A stretch of 64,000 bases of DNA from Nocardia aurantiaca (lineage in GTDB: Bacteria; Actinomycetota; Actinomycetes; Mycobacteriales; Mycobacteriaceae): assembly GCF_009708175.1 (NCBI RefSeq), contig NZ_WMBB01000011.1:236364-300363 (forward strand), given 5' to 3'. The stretch's first letter is position 1. Each line of letters starts with the position of its first letter. Position numbers and translations under genes: made by a program. Shown in pieces: positions 56,253 to 64,000 of this stretch. A model generated the notes under the pieces. That model was not told the origin of the DNA and made no database searches. It saw nothing but the letters and a program-made list of their open reading frames with translations.

Positions 56253-58225
56253 CCGCCTCCGTACGGGCCACCACGTCCGCGGAGCCAGCTTCGGCGCACC
56301 ATACCGGTTTTGCGTCCCTCATCGCCGGCCTCGCCACCGCGACGTTCGGCGCCGCAGGAGTGGCCGCCGGTGCGATCGGGTTGTTCGGCGCACCCGGCCC
56401 GGTCGATATCGGCTGGTTGCTGCCCTTGTCGGGGGTGTATCTGCATCTGGATCCCCTCGGTGGCTTCTTTCTGGCATTGACCGGCGCAGTGGCGGTTCCG
56501 ATCGGTGTGTACTCGATCGGTTACGGGCGGGTCGAGCATCTGGGACGCCTGCCGTTGGCGCTCCTGCCCCTCTTCGCGGCGGCGATGATGCTGGTGCCAG
56601 CGGCGGGGTCGGTGACCACGTTCTTGCTGGCGTGGGAGTTGATGGCCATCGCGTCGCTGGTGCTGGTGGTGACCGAGCATCGCAGGACCGCGGCACGCGC
56701 GGCGGGAGTGTTCTATGCGGTGATGACTCAGCTCGGGTTCGCTGCGATCCTCGTCGGGTTGATGGTGGCCTCTGCTGCCGGCGGCGCGGATCGGTTCACC
56801 GAGCTCGGTACCTTGTCTCCGGCTACCCACGCCGTAGTGTTCGTGCTGACAGTGGCCGGGTTCGGCTCGAAGGCAGGTCTGGTGCCGCTGCACGCATGGC
56901 TGCCGCGCGCTCATCCCGAAGCGCCGAGTCCGGTCTCGGCGCTGATGAGTGCCGCAATGGTGAACCTGGGTATCTACGGCATCATCCGCTTCGATGTGAC
57001 CCTGTTCGGCCCCGGCCTCCGTTGGTACGGACTGGTCTTGCTCATCGTCGGTGGGACGACCGCGGTCTACGGGATCTTGCAGGCGTCGGTGGCGACCGAT
57101 CTCAAACGACTCCTGGCGTTTTCGACTATCGAGAACATGGGGCTGATCACGCTGGCGGTGGGCGCGGCCGTGCTGCTGACCGCGTCCGGGGCCCACGCGG
57201 CGGCAACGGTCGCGATGACCGCCGCATTGCTGCATCTGCTCGCCCACGCGGCATTCAAGAGTCTGGGATTCCTCGCCGCCGGATCGGTACTGGCGGCGAC
57301 CGGACTGCGTGATCTGGATCGACTGGGCGGGCTGGCGCGGCGAATGCCGTTGACCACGAGCTTGTTCGGGATCGCGGCGCTGGGCGCGTCCGGTCTGCCG
57401 CTGGGTGCGGGCTTCGTCAGTGAGTGGCTGCTCGTACAGGCGTTGATCCACGCCGATCAACCCCGCGACCCGGTGGTGGCCCTGGCTGCGCCGCTGGCGG
57501 TGGGCGCGGTCGCGCTGACCGCCGGTCTGGGCGTGGCGACGATGGTGAAGGCCTTCGGAATCGGGTTTCTCGCCCGGCCTCGTTCCGAACTAACGGCACA
57601 GGCGCGCGAGGTCCCGGCCTCGATGGTGGCCGGTATGGCGATCCCAGCGGCAGCCTGTCTTGTGCTGGCAGTGGCGCCGGTGGTGTTGTCCCGGGGTCTG
57701 CGGCGGGCGCTTGCCGCGATACCGGTATCGAGAGACCCGGCGTTCACCGGATTGGGTGCGACCGTGCGCTTGCCGGGCCTGCCGGGGTCGATCGCGCCGG
57801 GCGTGATCGCCGCGACATTGGCGATCGCCGCCCTGGTGGTTTCTACGGCCACGTGGTGGACGGCGCGGCGACGACCCGCGGCGCAGATACTGCCGTTGTG
57901 GGCGTGCGGCACGGACCAGCCGAATGCGCGAATGCAGTACACCGCAACCTCTTTCGGTGAGCCGCTGCAGCGTGTGTTCGACGATGTACTGCGACCTGAC
58001 ACCGATGTAGAGATCACTCATCTGGCCGAATCCAGGTATCTGGTGGAGAGGGTCGCTTATCGCGCGCGCATCAGCGACGCGGTCGAGGTGCGGTTGTATC
58101 GGCCGGTGATACGTGCGGTGCGGCTGGCGGCCCGGGCGGTGGCTCGCGCCCACACCGGCAGCGTGCATCTGTATCTGGCGTACGGAGCGATCGGGGTGTT
58201 GATCGTGCTGGTGGTGGCGCGATGA
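56249..58225 (+). CDS. Proton-pumping-type membrane subunit (HyfB/Rv0083-like)
   Basis: A 658-residue integral membrane protein of the NuoL/M/N antiporter-like family, with about 16 spans. Diagnostic loop: GFGSKAGLVPLHAWLPRAHP followed by EAPSPVSALMSAAMVNLGIY, with the conserved lysine of the proton path. A second conserved stretch is DLKRLLAFSTIENMGLITLA and AHAAFKSLGFLAAGSVLAA. These subunits couple electron transfer to proton or sodium movement. It resembles HyfB of group-4 hydrogenases. It overlaps both neighbours by four bases. Confidence 0.92.
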   Translation: MTASVRATTSAEPASAHHTGFASLIAGLATATFGAAGVAAGAIGLFGAPGPVDIGWLLPLSGVYLHLDPLGGFFLALTGAVAVPIGVYSIGYGRVEHLGRLPLALLPLFAAAMMLVPAAGSVTTFLLAWELMAIASLVLVVTEHRRTAARAAGVFYAVMTQLGFAAILVGLMVASAAGGADRFTELGTLSPATHAVVFVLTVAGFGSKAGLVPLHAWLPRAHPEAPSPVSALMSAAMVNLGIYGIIRFDVTLFGPGLRWYGLVLLIVGGTTAVYGILQASVATDLKRLLAFSTIENMGLITLAVGAAVLLTASGAHAAATVAMTAALLHLLAHAAFKSLGFLAAGSVLAATGLRDLDRLGGLARRMPLTTSLFGIAALGASGLPLGAGFVSEWLLVQALIHADQPRDPVVALAAPLAVGAVALTAGLGVATMVKAFGIGFLARPRSELTAQAREVPASMVAGMAIPAAACLVLAVAPVVLSRGLRRALAAIPVSRDPAFTGLGATVRLPGLPGSIAPGVIAATLAIAALVVSTATWWTARRRPAAQILPLWACGTDQPNARMQYTATSFGEPLQRVFDDVLRPDTDVEITHLAESRYLVERVAYRARISDAVEVRLYRPVIRAVRLAARAVARAHTGSVHLYLAYGAIGVLIVLVVAR

Positions 58226-59181
58226 CGGCGATGTCGTATGTGGCGGGTGCGGCGCAGATCGGCGGCGTCGTCGCGGGCGCACCGCTGGCACTGGGAGTGA
58301 TGCGGCAGACTCGAACCCGGCTCGAGGGCCGCGCCGGAGCGGGTGTGCTGCAACCCTGGCGAGATCTGCGTAAGCAGCTCGGCAAGATGTCGATCATTCC
58401 GATCGGTACCACCATCGTCTTCGCCGCGGCCCCCGTGGTGCTGTCGGGCACGACTCTCCTCATCGCGGCCATCTCCCCCTTGGTGGCGACCGGGTCTCCC
58501 CTCGACGGCGCGGCCGATCTGTTCGCGGTGGTCGGGTTGCTGTTCCTGGGCACCGTCGCGCTCACCTTGGCCGGAATCGACACCGGTACCGCCTTCGGCG
58601 GCATGGGCGCCAGTAGGGAGACGGTCATCGCGGCCTTGGTCGAACCGACCATTCTGCTGTCGGTGTTCGCGCTGTCGATCCCGGGTGGCTCGTCGAATCT
58701 CGGTGCGCTGGTTGCCAGTACGCTCGCACACCCGAGCCGAGTGGCGTCGCTGACCGGACTGCTGTCCGCGGCGGCGCTGGTGATCGTGATCATCGCCGAG
58801 ACGGGGCGGCTGCCGGTCGACAACCCGGCGACGCACCTGGAGCTGACGATGGTGCACGAGGCGATGGTGCTCGAATACGCGGGCCCGAAGCTGGCGCTCG
58901 TCGAATGGGCGAGCGCCATGCGCTTGACCGTGCTGCTGGCCCTGTTGGCGAATCTGTTCCTGCCGTGGGGAATCGCGGGTGCGGCGCCGAGCGCGGTCGC
59001 GGTCGTGGCGGGTGTGGTCGCGATTGTCGTGAAGGTCGTGGTGCTGGCGGTGGCGCTGGCGAGCGCGGAGGTGTTCATCGCGAAGCTGCGGCTGTTCCGG
59101 GTGCCGGAGCTGCTGGCCGGGTCCTTCCTGCTCGCACTGCTGGCGGTGACCGCGGCGAACTTCTTCACGTCCCATTCCTGA
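58222..59181 (+). CDS. hycD: Membrane anchor subunit (HycD/NuoH-like)
   Basis: A 319-residue membrane protein of the NuoH/HycD family with about eight spans. Conserved loops are visible: GRAGAGVLQPWRDLRKQLGK near the N-terminus (compare GPxxxQPxxDxxKL), SAAALVIVIIAETGRLPVDN, and PATHLELTMVHEAMVLEYAG, whose glutamate-rich stretch lines the quinone or coupling cavity. It links the soluble iron-sulfur arm to the antiporter-like subunits. It overlaps the previous gene by four bases and ends 16 bases before the next. Confidence 0.92.
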   Translation: MTAMSYVAGAAQIGGVVAGAPLALGVMRQTRTRLEGRAGAGVLQPWRDLRKQLGKMSIIPIGTTIVFAAAPVVLSGTTLLIAAISPLVATGSPLDGAADLFAVVGLLFLGTVALTLAGIDTGTAFGGMGASRETVIAALVEPTILLSVFALSIPGGSSNLGALVASTLAHPSRVASLTGLLSAAALVIVIIAETGRLPVDNPATHLELTMVHEAMVLEYAGPKLALVEWASAMRLTVLLALLANLFLPWGIAGAAPSAVAVVAGVVAIVVKVVVLAVALASAEVFIAKLRLFRVPELLAGSFLLALLAVTAANFFTSHS

Positions 59182-59197
59182 TCGGAGACGGAGCGCA

Positions 59198-59860
59198 ATG
59201 ACCGAGACGGGTTATGTGAGCATGCTCGACCTGGCCGCGGGCGGGCTGGTGCTGGCCGCGGTATTCGTCGTGTGGCGTCGCGATCTGGGTGCCATCGTGC
59301 GTTTGCTCGCCGTTCAGGGCATAGCGCTGGCGGCGATTCCGCTGGTGCAGGGCGCCCATCACGGTGAGACCGCGCTACTGGTAGTGGGCGTTGTCGTGTT
59401 GGCGCTGCGGGGTGCGGCGCTGCCGATGCTGTTGGGGCGGGCCGCCGGTGCCGAGCGCCGGGAGTACCGCGAAGCGACCCCGCTGGTGAATACCGCCTCC
59501 TCATTGCTGGTGGCCGCGGCATTGGTCGTGGTCGCCTTCGCGGTGGCACGGCCGGTGGTGGCGCTCGAACCCGGGCCTGCCTCGGACGCGGTGCCCGCGG
59601 CGTTCGCGGTGGTATTGATCGCGTTGTTCGTCATGGCGACTCGCCGCCACGCGATCTCCCAGGCTGCGGGATTCCTCATGCTGGACAACGGGATCGCGGC
59701 GATGGCGTTCCTGCTCACCGCGGGTGTCCCGCTCATCGTCGAGCTGGGTGTGTCGCTGGATGTCTTCTTCGCCGTCGCGATCATCGGCGTGCTGACCGGA
59801 CGATTGCGGCGTGCGTTCGGCGGAGCCGACCTCGACCAGTTGCGGGAGTTGCACGACTGA
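59198..59860 (+). CDS. hycP: HyfE-like membrane subunit
   Basis: ATG 59198 has GGAG ten bases upstream. The 220-residue protein has about seven membrane spans and matches HyfE/HycP in size and place: LVLAAVFVVWRRDLGAIVRL, then LAVQGIALAAIPLVQGAHHG, and a late LMLDNGIAAMAFLLTAGVPL with ELGVSLDVFFAVAIIGVLTG. HyfE resembles a NuoK-like subunit fused to extra helices. M. tuberculosis Rv0085 (hycP) holds the same position. It overlaps the next gene by one base. Confidence 0.88.
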   Translation: MTETGYVSMLDLAAGGLVLAAVFVVWRRDLGAIVRLLAVQGIALAAIPLVQGAHHGETALLVVGVVVLALRGAALPMLLGRAAGAERREYREATPLVNTASSLLVAAALVVVAFAVARPVVALEPGPASDAVPAAFAVVLIALFVMATRRHAISQAAGFLMLDNGIAAMAFLLTAGVPLIVELGVSLDVFFAVAIIGVLTGRLRRAFGGADLDQLRELHD

Positions 59861-61326
59861 TGACGATCCTCGTCCTGATCGCGATCCTGACTCCCGTCAC
59901 CGCGGCCGCTGTGGGCGCGGTCGCCGGATGGCGGCGTGGCACAGCGCTTTTCGGCACGCTCAGCGCGGCGACCATCCTGGTGTGCGCTGCCCTGCTCGGT
60001 ACTCGACTCTCCGGGCACGATCACGTTCTCGCCGACGGACTGCTGCGCGTGGACGCGCTGTCGGTGACCATGCTGGCGGTGATCGGCGTAGTGGGCACGC
60101 TGGCGACTTGGGCCGGGATCGGCTACATCGACGACGAACTCGACCACGGGCACACCGACGCCGACGGGGCGAGACTGTATGCGGCGCTGGTGCCGGCGTT
60201 CCTTGCCGCCATGGTGGTCGCGGTGTGCGCCGACAACATCGGCATCGTCTGGGTGGCGGTGGAGGCCACCACCATTGCCACCGCCTTCCTGGTCGGGCAC
60301 CGCCGGACCCGGGCGGCGCTCGAGGCGACCTGGAAGTATGTGGTGATCTGCTCGGTCGGGATCATCGTGGCGTTCGGCGGGACTGTGCTGCTGTACTTCG
60401 CGGCCCGGCACACGGGCGCTCCGTCCGAACACGCCCTCGATCTCGATGTGCTCACTGCTCACGCCGCCGCTCTCGATCCCGCTGTCACCCGTTTGGCCGG
60501 CGGACTGCTGTTGATCGGCTATTGCGCGAAGGTTGGTTTGGTGCCGTTCCACACCTGGCTCGCCGATGCCCACAGTCAGGCTCCCGCGCCGGTGTCGGCG
60601 TTGATGAGCGGGGTGCTGCTGTCGGTTGCCTTCTCGGTCGTGCTCCGGATGAAGGCGCTCGTCGACGCCGCCACCGGTCCGGGCTACCTGCGCGTCGGGC
60701 TGTTGGTCGTGGGGCTGGCCACCTTGGCGGTGGCGGCGCTGTTGCTCACTGTCACCAGGGATCTCAAGCGCATGCTCGCCTACTCCTCGATGGAGAACAT
60801 GGGCCTGATCGCTGTCGCCGCCGCGGCGGGCACGAAGTTCGCGGTCGCCGCGCTGCTGTTGCATGTGTTCGCCCATGGCATCGGTAAGACCGTGCTGTTC
60901 TTGTCCACCGGTCCGTTGCAGGCCGCGCACGATTCGACCGCTATCGCCGCCATCCGAGCGGTCGCTGCGCGATCCCGTCTGATCGGCGCGAGTTTCGCGG
61001 TAGGCATGGTCACCTTGCTCGGTCTGCCGCCGTTCGCGATGTTCGCCAGCGAGCTGGCCATCGCCCGATCTCTCGCGGATGCTCGGCTGTCCTGGGCGCT
61101 GACTGTGGCGATGCTGCTGATCGCGATCGCCTTCGCCGCACTCGTGCGCAATTCGAGCCGAATTCTGCTCGGTCCTGTCCCCACCGGCACGCGCGCGATC
61201 ACGGTCCCCGTGACGATGGCAGGCGCGCTCGTTGTCGGGGCCGCGGCGGCGGTCGTGCTGGGCGTGACCGCCGGGCCACTGACCGACCTGTTCACGACCG
61301 CCGCGGCCCAGGTGGCGACACGATGA
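59860..61326 (+). CDS. hycQ: Second proton-pumping-type membrane subunit (HyfF/HycQ-like)
   Basis: A 488-residue antiporter-like subunit with about 14 spans. Diagnostic loop: CAKVGLVPFHTWLADAHSQA followed by PAPVSALMSGVLLSVAFSVV. A second conserved region is DLKRMLAYSSMENMGLIAVA and VFAHGIGKTVLFLSTGP. It parallels HyfF and Rv0086 (hycQ). Two antiporter-like subunits in one operon suggest at least two ion-translocation sites per complex. Overlaps both neighbours. Confidence 0.92.
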   Translation: MTILVLIAILTPVTAAAVGAVAGWRRGTALFGTLSAATILVCAALLGTRLSGHDHVLADGLLRVDALSVTMLAVIGVVGTLATWAGIGYIDDELDHGHTDADGARLYAALVPAFLAAMVVAVCADNIGIVWVAVEATTIATAFLVGHRRTRAALEATWKYVVICSVGIIVAFGGTVLLYFAARHTGAPSEHALDLDVLTAHAAALDPAVTRLAGGLLLIGYCAKVGLVPFHTWLADAHSQAPAPVSALMSGVLLSVAFSVVLRMKALVDAATGPGYLRVGLLVVGLATLAVAALLLTVTRDLKRMLAYSSMENMGLIAVAAAAGTKFAVAALLLHVFAHGIGKTVLFLSTGPLQAAHDSTAIAAIRAVAARSRLIGASFAVGMVTLLGLPPFAMFASELAIARSLADARLSWALTVAMLLIAIAFAALVRNSSRILLGPVPTGTRAITVPVTMAGALVVGAAAAVVLGVTAGPLTDLFTTAAAQVATR

Positions 61327-62804
61327 CCGAACCCCAGCGCAGCCGCCGCGCCGTCACCACCGCAGAGCTGCGCGACGCGGCCGAAGAATTCTTCGATGCC
61401 GGATACCGGCTCGCGCTCGCGGCCGCCCACGATGATGGGGCGCGGCTTCGGGTGGTGTATCTGTTCGTCGCCGGCCGCCCGGACCGACGCGCCGAGCTGG
61501 AATGCTCACTCCCCGCCGAGGACCCGGTGCTGCCGTCGCTGGCGTACCTGTCCTTCCCAGCCGGGCGCTTCGAGCGGGAGATGGCAGATCTGTACGGGAT
61601 CCGGCTGAGTGGACATCCGCGTCCACGGCGACTGGTGCGGCACGCGCACTGGCCGGAGGACTGGCATCCGATGCGCGAGAATGCCACTGCGGCACCGGTT
61701 TTCGGCGCGGTCGACGAACTGCGATTCCTCACGGTCGCCGGTGACGGCGTATACGAGATCCCGGTCGGGCCGGTGCACGCCGGACTCATCGAGCCTGGCC
61801 ATTTCCGCTTCTCCGTCGTGGGTGAGACCATCGTGCGGCTCAAGGCTCGGCTGTGGTGGGTGCATCGCGGGATCGAGCGCCAGTTCCAGGGTCGCCCCGC
61901 GAGCGCGGCGACCGATCTGGCCGAACGCATCAGCGGCGACACCTCTGCCGCGCATGCCCTCGCCCACAGTCTCGCCATCGAGGAAGCCTGCGGTATCCGG
62001 CTTCCCGACTCGGTGCACCGGCTACGCGCCATGCTCGTCGAGCTGGAACGGCTCTACAATTACGCGGCCGATCTGGGCGCGCTCGCCAATGACGTCGGCT
62101 TCGGCCTGGCCAACGCGCATGCCCTGCGCATCCGCGAGCAGCTGTTGCGCATCAACGCCGCCGTCACCGGAGAACGATTGCTGCGCAGCGCCATCCATCC
62201 CGGTGGCGTCGCCCTCCGTTCCCTGCCCGACCTGGCCCGGCTCCACAATTTGGCCGCCGACCTGGCCGAGATCGCCGAGCTGACTCTGGGCAACGCCGTC
62301 GTCTACGATCGCTTCGCCGGCACCGGCGTGCTGGCGGGCGACGACGCTCGCGCGCTGGGCTGCCTGGGATATGTCGCCCGCGCCAGCGGACTGGTCACCG
62401 ACGCTCGCCTCGACCACCCCGTCGTCGAACTGCCGGTGACCGACACCGGTGCGCGCGGCGGAGACGTACTGAGCCGCTACACGATACGCCGCGACGAGTT
62501 CGCCGCGTCGATCCGGCTCATCGAGGATCTGGTCGACACCCACACCGGCCCAACACAACTCATGCAGCGTGACACGGTCCTGCGGCAGGCGGGCAGCGGT
62601 GTCGGCATCGTGGAGGGCTGGCGGGGCACGATCGTACATCGAGTCGAGATCGACGATTCGGGCCTGATCACACGTGCCAAGATCGTCGACCCATCCTGGT
62701 TCAACTGGCCCGCCCTCCCCGTCGCCATGACCGATACGATCGTGCCGGACTTCCCCCTGGTCAACAAGAGTTTCAACCTCTCCTACGCGGGCAACGACCT
62801 CTGA
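61323..62804 (+). CDS. hycE: Large subunit of an Ehr complex, NiFe ligands absent (HycE-like)
   Basis: A 493-residue fusion of a NuoC-like 30 kDa domain (about 1-115, with YLSFPAGRFEREMADLYGIR) and a NuoD/HycE-like 49 kDa domain (PVGPVHAGLIEPGHFRFSVV, WWVHRGIERQFQGRPASAAT). In NiFe hydrogenases the large subunit has RxCGxC and DPCxxC. Here the matching positions read RISGDT (202-207) and DPSWFN (456-461), so all four nickel ligands are missing. The protein cannot hold a NiFe centre, and the complex is best called energy-converting-hydrogenase-related. Its electron donor and acceptor are unknown. Last gene of the operon. Confidence 0.93.
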   Translation: MTEPQRSRRAVTTAELRDAAEEFFDAGYRLALAAAHDDGARLRVVYLFVAGRPDRRAELECSLPAEDPVLPSLAYLSFPAGRFEREMADLYGIRLSGHPRPRRLVRHAHWPEDWHPMRENATAAPVFGAVDELRFLTVAGDGVYEIPVGPVHAGLIEPGHFRFSVVGETIVRLKARLWWVHRGIERQFQGRPASAATDLAERISGDTSAAHALAHSLAIEEACGIRLPDSVHRLRAMLVELERLYNYAADLGALANDVGFGLANAHALRIREQLLRINAAVTGERLLRSAIHPGGVALRSLPDLARLHNLAADLAEIAELTLGNAVVYDRFAGTGVLAGDDARALGCLGYVARASGLVTDARLDHPVVELPVTDTGARGGDVLSRYTIRRDEFAASIRLIEDLVDTHTGPTQLMQRDTVLRQAGSGVGIVEGWRGTIVHRVEIDDSGLITRAKIVDPSWFNWPALPVAMTDTIVPDFPLVNKSFNLSYAGNDL

Positions 62805-62825
62805 CCCGCGCGGCCGACGGCCGGC

Positions 62826-62851
62826 CCGGTGGTGGCCCCGACGACCACCGG
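62826..62851. terminator. Hairpin at the convergent end of the hycE and ArsR genes
   Basis: CCGGTGGT and ACCACCGG form a perfect 8-base stem around a 10-base loop, 22 bases after the hycE stop and about 90 bases before the ArsR stop. Probably a bidirectional terminator. No T-run. Confidence 0.5.
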
Positions 62852-62939
62852 AGAAGCTCGCCGAGATCGGCACACACCGCGCGGATCAGAAAACAGGCGA
62901 TCAGCGGCGATGCACGGGTCCGAGGGTGTCCGCGCAGGG

Positions 62940-63269
62940 TCAGGCGGGTTGCCCGAGGACTTCGGCTTGACCTGCCACAACGCCGGTGAGAATCGCCCGA
63001 GCGGCGGCGAGCAGCTCCGCGACCTGCGGCGAGGTGAGCTCATAGGTCACCGACAAGCCCTCGCGCCGCGCGGTGACCAAACCGGCGCGGCGCAGGATCG
63101 ACAACTGCTGGGAGAGGTTCGCGGCTTCGATACCGATCTCGTCGAGCATCTCCGAGACGGCATATTCGCGTTCACTGAGCAACTCGAGAATCCGGATGCG
63201 TACCGGATGTCCGAGGGTTTTGAAGAAGTCCGCCTTCATCTGAGAGAGCGGCCGCTGCATTCCAGGCAT
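62940..63269 (-). CDS. ArsR-family regulator, Rv0081-like
   Basis: The start is ATG 63269 after GGGGAGTGGCATCGG. The 109-residue protein reads MKADFFKTLGHPVRIRILEL, then SEMLDEIGIEAANLSQQLSI as recognition helix, LRRAGLVTARREGLSVTYEL as wing, and ends in a hydrophobic helix. It closely resembles M. tuberculosis Rv0081, which lies beside the related Rv0082-Rv0087 genes. There are no cysteines, so it is not a metal-thiolate sensor. A perfect inverted repeat lies 52 bases upstream, and related sites precede the Ehr operon and the SulP/zinc-ribbon pair, so it probably controls all of them. Confidence 0.92.
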   Translation of the reverse strand: MPGMQRPLSQMKADFFKTLGHPVRIRILELLSEREYAVSEMLDEIGIEAANLSQQLSILRRAGLVTARREGLSVTYELTSPQVAELLAAARAILTGVVAGQAEVLGQPA

Positions 63270-63320
63270 CCGATGCCACTCCCCGTTCCTCGTGCCGACG
63301 CGATGCGGACGATCACTCCG

Positions 63321-63344
63321 CTGTTTGCATAGTTTAGCAAACAG
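63321..63344. promoter_or_regulatory. ArsR operator candidate 3: CTGTTTGC-N8-GCAAACAG
   Basis: Perfect 8-base arms around ATAGTTTA. This is the strongest of the three TTGC-N8-GCAA sites and lies 52 bases before the ArsR start, where autoregulation is expected. Confidence 0.75.
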
Positions 63345-63850
63345 CTTAAGCATCCTTGGCGCGGCCACCCAGGAGCGACGCGTCGAAGTCGTCGTTGACC
63401 AGCGCAGATCGTGAAGACATACGCTGTCGGCGACCGAAGGAGGAAGATCCCGGCGTCGTGACCAGCCGTAGCGAACAAAGCCACCTGAAGCAACGAACGA
63501 CCGCGAGCCGGATCTCGAGCGCCCCCTTCGATCGGTCCGCTAGTGCCACACGAGCGCCAGGTTGCCACGGGCAGGGCTACGCACCACGCCGCCGTGCAGC
63601 CAAGGCGTCTCGTGGATGGTGCTCGCCAGCGCGGTCCCCGTCTCCACCGAAGTCGCGGACCGCTGACGCATCTTTCTTCCCATACTCCAACCGCCCAATT
63701 CGGCCCCTCAATGGCCGCGCCGTCATAGAGACAGGCCACTAACCGCGGCGGTCAAGGTTCGGCGGCAACGGCCGCGCCGCGGCCGTGGTGATCTCCGCGA
63801 GCTGCGAGTCCACACGTACTACGCTGGCGCACTCGCGGTTTCGGCGTCGC
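63345..63850. other. Gap with a short coding-like remnant
   Basis: About 500 bases. On the minus strand, ALVNDDFDASLLGGRAKDA followed by a stop at about 63346 looks like a genuine C-terminus, but the sequence upstream of it has no coding character. Further up, VDSQLAEITTAAARPLPPNL ending at 63739 has similar partial character. Both may be leftovers. No intact gene or repeat is supported. Confidence 0.35.
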
Positions 63851-64000
63851 TCATTCGCTCGCTTCGAATCCGGCGGAGAAGTCGTGACCCCACAGGCTGA
63901 CCGCGGTGGATTCCCGTGCGATCCACGAGTGGTCGTCGACTTCCAGTCCCTCACAACCGAATTCGATGTCGAATCCGCCCGGCGTCTTCATGTAGAACGA
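63851..64000 (-). CDS. Extradiol ring-cleavage dioxygenase, C-terminal end (HsaC/BphC-like)
   Basis: The last 49 codons of a gene entering from the right edge: SFYMKTPGGFDIEFGCEGLE, then DDHSWIARESTAVSLWGHDF and SAGFEASE before the stop. SFYxxTPxGFxxExG carries the third iron ligand (Glu) and its tyrosine in vicinal-oxygen-chelate dioxygenases. The ending with WGHDF resembles HsaC/BphC enzymes that cleave 3,4-DHSA or 2,3-dihydroxybiphenyl. In steroid degraders hsaB often follows hsaC; here an ATGA overlap starts a frame that stops after 11 codons, so hsaB is absent or broken. Only the end is visible. Confidence 0.8.
   Translation of the reverse strand, partial: SFYMKTPGGFDIEFGCEGLEVDDHSWIARESTAVSLWGHDFSAGFEASE

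Noticed and set aside
61323..62804. True NiFe hydrogenase
   Set aside because: The RxCGxC and DPCxxC metal ligands are absent in the large subunit, so hydrogen chemistry is not supported.

Overview
The window comes from a high-GC mycolate-type actinobacterium, most likely Nocardia or a close relative. The signs are dense GC-rich coding, GTG/TTG starts, 4-base ATGA/GTGA overlaps inside operons, a GlnX-GlnH-PknG module, a regulator and complex resembling Mycobacterium tuberculosis Rv0081-Rv0087, a GMC cholesterol oxidase, and the 3' end of an HsaC-like ring-cleavage dioxygenase. All family calls are by eye from sequence motifs; no search was run.

Layout. 0-2.4 kb: a partial unknown gene, then an ArsR regulator divergent from a flavin-reductase-like protein with a perfect palindrome between them. 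2.8-11.7 kb: a tightly coupled seven-gene operon (glnX, glnH, a coiled-coil protein, pknG, a PP2C phosphatase, a VWA protein and an FHA protein); the kinase, phosphatase and FHA protein all carry N-terminal zinc ribbons. 11.7-15.3 kb: a Tat-exported PI-PLC-like protein, decayed fragments, a 57-residue secreted protein and a MinD-like protein lacking the P-loop lysine. 15.8-20.7 kb: a GH3 beta-glucosidase/hydrolase operon with a divergent TetR, then a Nudix gene and an unknown gene. 20.9-26.0 kb: a ketone-body operon (MFS permease, 3-hydroxybutyrate dehydrogenase, acetoacetyl-CoA synthetase) divergent from a LysR regulator. 26-29 kb: a stand-alone asparagine-synthase-like protein and an orphan histidine kinase whose response regulator survives only as its last residues. 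29.3-33.1 kb: a lipase plus cholesterol oxidase operon divergent from a TetR with two tandem palindromic operators.

33.2-38 kb is a decayed accessory segment. It begins with tRNA-Pro(GGG) and a frameshifted tyrosine integrase, followed by fragments of an NTF2-like protein, an SDR, an Old-Yellow-Enzyme (its two ends now on opposite strands) and a TetR, with an intact SDR and a small zinc protein among them. 38-46.3 kb holds a secreted protein, a MarR regulator, PEP synthase divergent from a D-2-hydroxyacid dehydrogenase, an SPW membrane protein divergent from another MarR, and a DUF385 protein.

46.5-53.4 kb is a compact lipid-tailoring cluster: desaturase, stand-alone ACP, cyclopropane-synthase-like methyltransferase, P450, fatty acyl-AMP ligase, thioesterase, a truncated second P450 and an alpha/beta hydrolase. 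It has no PKS or NRPS and probably makes a modified fatty acid on the ACP.

53.5-63.3 kb holds a SulP transporter and a six-gene complex-I/group-4-hydrogenase-like operon whose large subunit has lost the NiFe ligands, so it is an energy-converting-hydrogenase-related (Ehr) complex. A convergent Rv0081-like ArsR follows. The same operator shape, TTGC-N8-GCAA, lies ahead of the ArsR, ahead of the Ehr operon and ahead of the small zinc-ribbon gene divergent from SulP. This points to one ArsR regulon and is the strongest unexpected signal in the window. The window ends in the 3' end of an extradiol dioxygenase.
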